5,710 bases of DNA from Candidatus Roizmanbacteria bacterium UBA6242 (lineage in GTDB: Bacteria; Patescibacteriota; Microgenomatia; UBA1406; GWC2-37-13), in the NCBI GenBank assembly GCA_002440905.1, contig DJWA01000021.1, positions 1 through 5,710 of the forward strand, given 5' to 3'. The notes beneath the pieces are model-generated. The model saw nothing but the letters and a program-made list of their open reading frames with translations. It had not been told where the DNA came from and ran no database searches. The position numbers and the translations under genes were made by a program. The stretch's first letter is position 1, and each line of letters starts with the position of its first letter. Of the stretch, positions 1-4,325 are shown piece after piece.

Positions 1-1050
1 GTTGACTTCATCAGCGATATGCTTGGAGTTTCTCGGTCTTATGAATAAACCATTCTGCCCGTCTTTAACTGCCAACGGGATTCCACCTTTCCGGGTAACT
101 ATAACAGGTGTTTCGCAGGCCATTGCCTCAAGAATAACCAAACCTAAAGGTTCGTCCCAGATCGAAGGGGCAACAAATACGTCGGCTCGGGAATAAAACT
201 TGATCAAGAAGTCCGTATCTGCCCCGAGGTGTCCTAAAAATTTTACGTTGGTGATTTTTTCGTCCTTGGCAATCTTCTCAAGGTTTTTTCTTTCGGGACC
301 GTCACCCAAAATCAACACCTTGCCCTTTATTTTCTTGGCCGCTCGAACGAGATATTTGACTCCCTTATAGGAGGTTAGTTTACCGGCGAAGACAACGATT
401 TTTTCGTTTTTAATGTCAAACATTTTATCGATATCGTCGGTCGCGACTTTTCTAAATTTATTTATATCAACACCCCCGGGAATGACTCTTACCTGGTTAC
501 GGTATTCGTCACCGAATACATCAAGCATCCAGTCCTTGGTATAAAAAGAGTTGGGGACGATTCGTCGGGCACGGCGCAAAGCGTCCATTGTTAGAGCCAA
601 ATACCGTTTGTCTTTTTGAGCGGTCGGTAGCTCCGATCCATGGACAGTAATGATGTATGGTATCTGATAGGTATTTTTTATGAATCGAGCGGCCCAAGAG
701 AAAGGAAAAGCATGGTGGACGTGGATTATATTGGGGTGAAAATCCTCAACGGCGTCGACAGCGTGGTTAAGGAAGCTTTTGTAGATTGTCAGTATTTCCC
801 TGTGGGAAATGTCCTTGTACAAGCGGCAGTTCTTCCATTCAGGGTGGCCGGTAAAGGCGACGTTGAAAGGCATCTTTATTGGGTAGATGGTGACGTTACT
901 ATTGGGCAGTTGTCGAGTGTCAGGCGCAACCATGGCGACGTGGTGGTGCTTGGCGACTTCACGCGCCAGGTATCTGGCGTAAGTACCTGATCCCGATCCG
1001 TACATGGGGAAGGTCTGCAGGTATAAAATCCTTAGTTTTCTATTTACCAT
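1..1050 (-). CDS. Family 4 (GT-B fold) glycosyltransferase, C-terminus cut by window edge
   Basis: The frame is open for 350 codons from ATG at 1050 to the left edge, with no stop. The product is expected to move a sugar from a nucleotide-sugar donor to an acceptor at the cytoplasmic membrane face, as in glycan or glycolipid assembly. The N-terminal acceptor domain has a glycine-rich loop (MYGSGSGTYARYLA, about residues 16-29) and VHGSE at 136-140. The donor domain starts near PGGVDINKF (191-199), followed by FAGKLTSYKG (221-230, the usual GRLxxxKG site with Lys for Arg), LGDGPE (248-253), and the retaining-enzyme E-x7-E motif at E300 and E308 in DEPLGLVILEAMA. Relatives are commonly 360-400 residues, so perhaps 20-50 residues are missing. 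There is no signal peptide. The start is supported by an extended -10 box six bases upstream and the MVNRKLRILYLQT opening. Donor and acceptor cannot be told from sequence. Confidence 0.93.
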   Translation of the reverse strand, partial: MVNRKLRILYLQTFPMYGSGSGTYARYLAREVAKHHHVAMVAPDTRQLPNSNVTIYPIKMPFNVAFTGHPEWKNCRLYKDISHREILTIYKSFLNHAVDAVEDFHPNIIHVHHAFPFSWAARFIKNTYQIPYIITVHGSELPTAQKDKRYLALTMDALRRARRIVPNSFYTKDWMLDVFGDEYRNQVRVIPGGVDINKFRKVATDDIDKMFDIKNEKIVVFAGKLTSYKGVKYLVRAAKKIKGKVLILGDGPERKNLEKIAKDEKITNVKFLGHLGADTDFLIKFYSRADVFVAPSIWDEPLGLVILEAMACETPVIVTRKGGIPLAVKDGQNGLFIRPRNSKHIADEVN

Positions 1051-1056
1051 GATCGA

Positions 1057-1065
1057 ATTATATCA
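1057..1065 (-). promoter_or_regulatory. Extended -10 promoter of the glycosyltransferase, apparently leaderless
   Basis: On the minus strand TGATATAAT is a perfect extended -10 element (TGn plus TATAAT). Only six bases (TCGATC) separate it from the ATG at 1050, so the usual start point falls on the A of the ATG. No convincing -35 box lies 16-18 bases upstream, as is common with extended -10 promoters. No Shine-Dalgarno sequence can fit in this leader. Confidence 0.7.
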
Positions 1066-1120
1066 GGTTTTATTAATTTTTAAGTAAAAGTTGCCTTGTC
1101 GGTCGATGTGAATAGATACG

Positions 1121-1154
1121 TTTACATGAAGATAATTTGTATTATTATAATAAT
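1121..1154. promoter_or_regulatory. Possible promoter over a 14-bp AT palindrome
   Basis: TTTACA at 1121-1126 matches the -35 consensus at 5 of 6 bases. A perfect 14-bp palindrome, ATTATTATAATAAT, spans 1141-1154 and contains TATTAT (1143-1148, 16-base spacer) and TATAAT (1146-1151, 19-base spacer). A rightward transcript would start near 1155 and could feed the XRE gene. Because the palindrome also contains TATAAT on the minus strand, leftward initiation is possible too. AT-rich palindromes arise easily by chance, so this is tentative. The rest of the 247-base gap between the two genes contains no credible ORF. Confidence 0.3.
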
Positions 1155-1245
1155 CCCAAATACTAATAAACCTTGAATATTGTAAGTAAGGGTATATCAG
1201 TAAAAATATTTTGGTGGGATAGTCTGGATATGAGCTTTTGTAGCA

Positions 1246-1251
1246 TATAAT
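1246..1251 (+). promoter_or_regulatory. Candidate -10 box (TATAAT) for the XRE gene
   Basis: A perfect TATAAT lies 46 bases upstream of the XRE start codon. The predicted start point, near 1258, coincides with the first base of the hairpin at 1258-1278. The -35 region (around 1223-1228, TCTGGA) is poor. Unlike its neighbours in this window, this promoter would give a leader of about 40 nt. Confidence 0.45.
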
Positions 1252-1257
1252 CCATGG

Positions 1258-1278
1258 ACAGAATAATTTTTATTCTGT
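1258..1278. repeat. Perfect 9-bp inverted repeat: operator or 5' hairpin ahead of the XRE gene
   Basis: ACAGAATAA (1258-1266), a TTT loop, then TTATTCTGT (1270-1278) form a perfect inverted repeat. Its first base falls at the predicted +1 of the XRE transcript. A run of six T follows at 1284-1289, five bases after the stem. It could be an operator for autoregulation by the XRE protein, since such proteins often bind short inverted repeats as dimers. It could also be an AU-rich hairpin in the leader or a weak attenuator. The stem is too AT-rich for a strong intrinsic terminator. Confidence 0.5.
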
Positions 1279-1297
1279 TATTCTTTTTTGTATTTTT

Positions 1298-1516
1298 ATG
1301 AGAGGCAACTTCCTATACTCGAAATTAGGGAAGCGCGTATACGATGCCAGAAAAAGATTTGGATTGACCCAGGAAGAAACGGCTCACAGGTGCGGAATCG
1401 ACAGAACATATCTCGCCCGGATAGAAGCGGGGAGAGTCAATCCTACCGTCAAGGTTCTTTTCAATATATCCCGAGTATTGGGGACAAAGATGATGAATCT
1501 AATGAGAATACTTTAA
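1298..1516 (+). CDS. Small XRE/Cro-family helix-turn-helix DNA-binding protein
   Basis: This 72-residue protein is essentially one HTH_3 domain, residues about 9-65. LGKRVYDARKRFGLTQEETA carries helix 1 and the start of helix 2. The TQEE...C followed by GIDRTYLARIEAGRVNPT contains the recognition helix and the diagnostic R-x-E-x-G turn before N-P-T. The last segment (VLFNISRVLGTKMMNLMRIL) fits the closing helices. There is no sensor or enzymatic domain, so it probably acts as a dimeric repressor or activator. No Shine-Dalgarno sequence precedes the ATG, only a T-rich stretch. The start is chosen because the HTH fold begins about nine residues later. The last 18 bases overlap the end of pth on the opposite strand. 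A longer frame at 1288-1524 overlaps it but is low-complexity and lacks family motifs. The target is unknown; the inverted repeat upstream suggests autoregulation. Confidence 0.88.
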   Translation: MRGNFLYSKLGKRVYDARKRFGLTQEETAHRCGIDRTYLARIEAGRVNPTVKVLFNISRVLGTKMMNLMRIL

Positions 1517-2041
1517 GATATTAATAATCTTGGGGAAAACTCTATCAATTAGTATTTGTTTTTCCTCTTGCTTAAAATCGTTCAAAACATAAGATTCGCC
1601 GTTCACCCAATTTTCTCGTATCCTGGCATCAATACCAATTCTGATCCTTAGAAAATCCTTAAACTTCAAGTGATTTTCGATCGATTCCAAGCCATTATGT
1701 GAAAGAGGACCGACACCCGCTTGAATATGCATTATTCCTAGAGGTATATCCAAGTCATCGTGTGCGACAATTAGATCAGTTTTTGAGACATAAAAATGTT
1801 TTGTGAGTTTGGATACGGCCATACCCGAATTATTCATATAGGTTTGAGGCTTTGCCAGGATCAATTCATCTCCCTTGAAGTCTAATTTCAAGGTCTCCGA
1901 TTCGGCATATTTGTCTTTCTTGAAAACAGTTTTCTCTTGTTTTAGCGTATCGGCCAAAAACTCAACGAACATGAAGCCGACATTGTGCCGGTTATTGGCA
2001 TATTTTTGACCGGGATTTCCGAGTCCGACAATCAACTTCAT
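1499..2041 (-). CDS. pth: Peptidyl-tRNA hydrolase
   Basis: This 180-residue cytoplasmic enzyme hydrolyses the ester bond of peptidyl-tRNAs released by stalled ribosomes, recycling tRNA. The family signature is clear: MKLIVGLGNPG at the N-terminus (N9), Y14, NRHNVG (catalytic H19), KPQTYMNNSG (M69, N70), AHDDLDIPLG (conserved Asp D95) and HNGLESI (N116). The E. coli enzyme is 194 residues, so this one is slightly short, mostly at the C-terminus. One oddity: the Gly-rich loop before HNGL, usually ending in G-H-N-G, reads AGVGPLSHNGL here. The start is fixed by the canonical N-terminus and by TATACT six bases upstream. The final five codons and stop TAG overlap the XRE gene in register, so TAG reads as CTA (Leu) and the XRE TAA reads as TTA (Leu). 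It diverges from the GalT-like gene across 20 bp. It is expected to be constitutive and essential. Confidence 0.97.
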   Translation of the reverse strand: MKLIVGLGNPGQKYANNRHNVGFMFVEFLADTLKQEKTVFKKDKYAESETLKLDFKGDELILAKPQTYMNNSGMAVSKLTKHFYVSKTDLIVAHDDLDIPLGIMHIQAGVGPLSHNGLESIENHLKFKDFLRIRIGIDARIRENWVNGESYVLNDFKQEEKQILIDRVFPKIINILKYSH

Positions 2042-2047
2042 AGTTGT

Positions 2048-2053
2048 AGTATA
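2048..2053 (-). promoter_or_regulatory. -10 box of pth, leaderless, overlapping the GalT-like promoter
   Basis: Read on the minus strand this is TATACT, followed by ACAACT and then the pth ATG at 2041. The six-base spacing puts +1 on the A of the start codon. The box shares four bases with the opposing -10 at 2050-2055. Any -35 would lie inside the GalT-like coding sequence; none is obvious there. Confidence 0.65.
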
Positions 2054-2055
2054 CT
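2050..2055 (+). promoter_or_regulatory. -10 box of the GalT-like gene, leaderless
   Basis: TATACT is followed by GAATTT and the ATG at 2062, again a six-base spacing predicting initiation on the start codon. A weak -35 candidate, CCGACA (2025-2030, 4 of 6 bases), lies within pth with a long 19-base spacer. Together with the pth box it forms the perfect palindrome AGTATACT (2048-2055), whose centre is exactly midway between the two start codons. Confidence 0.65.
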
Positions 2056-2061
2056 GAATTT

Positions 2062-2910
2062 ATGGCAGATTACCTGAGCGACTTGTCCCGTAAACATTGG
2101 ATGGTTTCAAACCCCAAAAGGTTGAATAGGACTGGTATGGACGGTAAATCGTTCCGGTGTCCATTCTGCCCGGGAAATGAAGAGGATACGCCGCCAGAAG
2201 TTTATCGGGTCGGGGAAGGGGAAGCGAATAAATCGGGGTGGGAGGTCAGGGTAGTTCCCAATCTTTTTCCGATAACCGACATACACGAAGTTGTCATACA
2301 CTCAACGTCCCATGACACAAACATTGAAGGTTTGGCACTGCCACAGCTCGAGAAAATAATAAGGACGTATATCAATAGGTTTAACTTTCATAAACACGAA
2401 GGTAAGGTGTATATATTCTCAAACCAAAGTCTGTCAAGCGGTGCGTCTTTGATCCATTCCCATTCCCAGATTTCCGTTTTGCCCCAGGAGATTCCAACCG
2501 ATACTATATCTTCCCAACCGGTTGAGAATATAATTGAACAGAATAACAGTTTCGTCTCATACTGTCCGACATATTCCGAATGGTCATATGAAGTATGGAT
2601 TAAGGCTCTGGGACAAAATAAATTTGAATCCCTGAATGAAACCGAAGTTAAGGATTTGGCGGCAATATTACATCTTATGATCAACAAACTTAAAAAAATA
2701 CATGGCAGTTCCCCCCGATTTTCCAAAAAGGAATTCGGCTACAATTTTTACGTCTATCCTTACGATTCCTGGTATTTGAGGATTATCCCGAGATTTATGG
2801 AAAGAGCGGGATTTGAATTATCGACCGGGATTATGGTAAATTCGGTTACAGCCGAAAAAGCCAGTCAGGAATTAAGAGATATTACTGCTGACCTCCACCC
2901 TGTTCTTTAG
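2062..2910 (+). CDS. GalT-like nucleotidylyltransferase (HIT superfamily, galactose-1-phosphate uridylyltransferase family)
   Basis: This 282-residue protein has the GalT layout. CPFCPGNE provides zinc ligands C33 and C36, VVPNLFP (64-70) matches the nucleotide-binding N-x-x-P stretch, and HEVVIHSTSHD (75-85) supplies a probable third ligand, H84. GASLIHSHSQISVLP (127-141) holds the active site, with H132 as the fourth ligand and H134 as the nucleophile that carries the nucleotidyl group. Q136 is conserved. Known members exchange UMP, or AMP in ADP-glucose phosphorylase-like forms, between sugar phosphates. Two departures stand out. The usual HPH is HSH. The C-terminal HxH that binds the second structural metal in E. 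coli GalT appears replaced by SWYLRIIPR (236-244). Substrate is therefore uncertain and I give no symbol. Its 3' end overlaps the tail-anchored gene by 29 bases, with no terminator visible. A glycosyltransferase nearby is consistent with sugar-nucleotide metabolism. Confidence 0.87.
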   Translation: MADYLSDLSRKHWMVSNPKRLNRTGMDGKSFRCPFCPGNEEDTPPEVYRVGEGEANKSGWEVRVVPNLFPITDIHEVVIHSTSHDTNIEGLALPQLEKIIRTYINRFNFHKHEGKVYIFSNQSLSSGASLIHSHSQISVLPQEIPTDTISSQPVENIIEQNNSFVSYCPTYSEWSYEVWIKALGQNKFESLNETEVKDLAAILHLMINKLKKIHGSSPRFSKKEFGYNFYVYPYDSWYLRIIPRFMERAGFELSTGIMVNSVTAEKASQELRDITADLHPVL

Positions 2911-4270
2911 TGGCCCTGAAAGCAAAAAATGCAGATAATGCGGCCAAAGCGGTCATTGCGTATCCACCTTTCCTTAGAAGCGAAATGATGTCTCGACTTC
3001 TTTGAAGCTCTTTCATGGCGGCGGCAACTTTGGCATTTTTTTCCTTAGAAACGTCTGGAACTTTGCCTATTTCTCCGGTATTAAAGGAGTCAACAACCTG
3101 TCGACCGACCTCCTGGTCGAGGGTACCGTTTGAGACCGCCTCAAAATAACTCTTTAAAGGGTTTTCGTTTTCCATTTGTACCGAAATTTCCTTGAAAAAT
3201 AACTCAAGAGTTTGCTGTTCTTTTTGCTGTTCCTGCCATTTTGATCTCATGGCTTTGTCGATCTTGACTTTGGTGGGTTTGCCGTCGACGTCCATCACGA
3301 TCTCGTCACCGAGTTTTTTTGCAAGCAGTTCCGTCAATTGTTTGTTCTGTTTTCCAGCTTCAACCGCCTGACCTTCAAATGCGGCGGTATTGACGCCGAG
3401 GGAATTGAATATTTCTGTAACCGCACCGTAATCGGTGACGATATATCCCTGTTCAAGAAGCGGAGCCATCAGCCGGTCGATTTCCTTTTGTTGGCCTTCG
3501 TTATGGATGGAAATCAGATTGGCTTCGGGATCGGTTGCCTCCTTAGGAACTTCCATTTGGGGTTTCTGTTTTTTGACGAATGCTTCAACATCCTCAACGG
3601 TCAGAATACCGGCGTCGGCCAAAGCCTCTTTCAGAGCAGTCTGCTCGGTCGCGCCCATTTTATCAAATGCGGTTGTTCCATCAACACCTTCAATGAATGT
3701 CTTGATGAGACCCCTTTGGGCCTCAGGGAATTGGTCTATGATCGGGACGATCTTTTGCTTGAGCATTGCCATAATTAGATCCTGACGCGTAATCTTTTCC
3801 CTTAGGTTTTGTGGGATCGGGTTATTTTTGTCGACTACTTTTACCGTAAAGTTGTCGCCGTCGACTCCGGTCACCGACACTATTTGCCAACTATAACCGT
3901 TTTCGTCGACATGGGTGACTTGGGTATTTGCGGGGAGATCGACTTTTCCGTTGTATTTGTCGACCGTATCCTGGTTCATGAGTCTGAGATTTCGGGACAT
4001 GACAAGGGAGGCATTTTTTTGGTCGGCAAGGAATGTTCCCGGGTCCTCCGAGGAAACCAAGTCCTGGACGGCTTTTTCTTGCATTTGGGTCATGATTATG
4101 CTTCCGGCAATCGGAATTTCCCGCTCAAGGTTTAGGACCATCTCTGCCTTTGGGGCTTCAGGAGGAGGTATTTGAACTACAGGTGCTTCGACTGCGGTCG
4201 GGCCTTGTGCGGCATTGGCATTTGCCTGTTCCTGTAAGACGGGAGCCGGTGTTGCGGGTGCTTCGGTCAT
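2882..4270 (-). CDS. Unknown 462-residue protein, predicted C-terminal tail anchor
   Basis: I do not recognise a family. Residues 1-42 are Pro/Ala/Gln-rich and probably disordered, with no signal peptide. Residues 43-105 look helical. Residues 112-150 (from LPANTQVTHVDENG to VKVVDKNNP) alternate hydrophobic and polar residues like a small beta-barrel. Residues 155-430 are largely helical, with charged Lys/Glu/Gln-rich stretches such as 343-354. Residues 437-451 (YAMTALAALSAFFAF) form a single short hydrophobic helix, preceded by RKGG and followed by RATKEQGGGQQ. That suggests a tail-anchored protein with its bulk in the cytoplasm. There are no cysteines. The start is supported by a -35/-10 pair seven bases upstream; M44 and M60 are less likely alternatives. 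It diverges from the next gene across a 55-base symmetric promoter, implying shared control. Its end overlaps the GalT-like gene. It may be a scaffold or membrane-complex component, but that is conjecture. Confidence 0.85.
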   Translation of the reverse strand: MTEAPATPAPVLQEQANANAAQGPTAVEAPVVQIPPPEAPKAEMVLNLEREIPIAGSIIMTQMQEKAVQDLVSSEDPGTFLADQKNASLVMSRNLRLMNQDTVDKYNGKVDLPANTQVTHVDENGYSWQIVSVTGVDGDNFTVKVVDKNNPIPQNLREKITRQDLIMAMLKQKIVPIIDQFPEAQRGLIKTFIEGVDGTTAFDKMGATEQTALKEALADAGILTVEDVEAFVKKQKPQMEVPKEATDPEANLISIHNEGQQKEIDRLMAPLLEQGYIVTDYGAVTEIFNSLGVNTAAFEGQAVEAGKQNKQLTELLAKKLGDEIVMDVDGKPTKVKIDKAMRSKWQEQQKEQQTLELFFKEISVQMENENPLKSYFEAVSNGTLDQEVGRQVVDSFNTGEIGKVPDVSKEKNAKVAAAMKELQRSRDIISLLRKGGYAMTALAALSAFFAFRATKEQGGGQQ

Positions 4271-4277
4271 ATTTACG

Positions 4278-4306
4278 ATGATACTTGAATTTACGCGTCA
4301 ATTCAA
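4278..4306 (-). promoter_or_regulatory. Promoter of the tail-anchored gene
   Basis: On the minus strand TTGAAT (4301-4306), a 17-base spacer and TATCAT (4278-4283, 5 of 6 to consensus) form a well-spaced sigma70-type promoter. Seven bases separate the -10 from the ATG at 4270, so the mRNA would start at or within about two bases of the start codon. Confidence 0.72.
4285..4306. repeat. 22-bp near-perfect palindrome shared by both divergent promoters
   Basis: TTGAATT and AATTCAA flank an ACGCGT core, with 10 of 11 base pairs symmetric (4292/4299 mismatch). Each end is the -35 box of one promoter. It could be a regulator operator, or simply two promoters placed symmetrically. The MluI-like ACGCGT core is not needed for -35 function, which favours a protein-binding site. 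Confidence 0.75.
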
Positions 4307-4313
4307 ATATTAT
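4285..4313 (+). promoter_or_regulatory. Promoter of the right-hand unknown gene
   Basis: TTGAAT (4285-4290), a 17-base spacer and TATTAT (4308-4313) give a good sigma70-type match. The predicted start, near 4320, leaves a leader of about six bases before the ATG at 4326, with no room for a Shine-Dalgarno sequence. A second TATTAT at 4316-4321 is too close to the ATG to be the main -10. Confidence 0.68.
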
Positions 4314-4325
4314 CTTATTATATAT

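Noticed and set aside
640..990. Plus-strand frame of 116 codons
   Set aside because: It lies entirely antisense to the well-supported glycosyltransferase and shows no domain motifs; it is a shadow frame.
1173..1200. TTGAAT plus TATATC/TATCAG as another promoter
   Set aside because: Spacers are 14 or 16 bases with poor -10 matches and no nearby gene start; it is weaker than the TATAAT at 1246.
1288..1524. Longer 78-codon frame over the XRE gene
   Set aside because: The overlapping 1298-1516 frame encodes a clear HTH domain; this one is rich in Arg/Gln/Ser without recognisable structure.
1515..1531. AAGAT...ATCTT inverted repeat just after the XRE stop, considered as a terminator
   Set aside because: It has only five AT-rich base pairs with a seven-base loop, no following T-run on the plus strand, and lies inside pth coding sequence.
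3338..3785. Two plus-strand frames of 116-146 codons antisense to the tail-anchored gene
   Set aside because: They are complementary to one continuous 462-codon gene with its own promoter, and have no supporting start signals or motifs.
3829..3963. Cluster of four GTCGAC hexamers
   Set aside because: Each encodes Val-Asp in the tail-anchored protein (VVDK, GVDG, HVDE, TVDK) with differing flanks and spacing; codon preference explains it better than a repeat or binding site.
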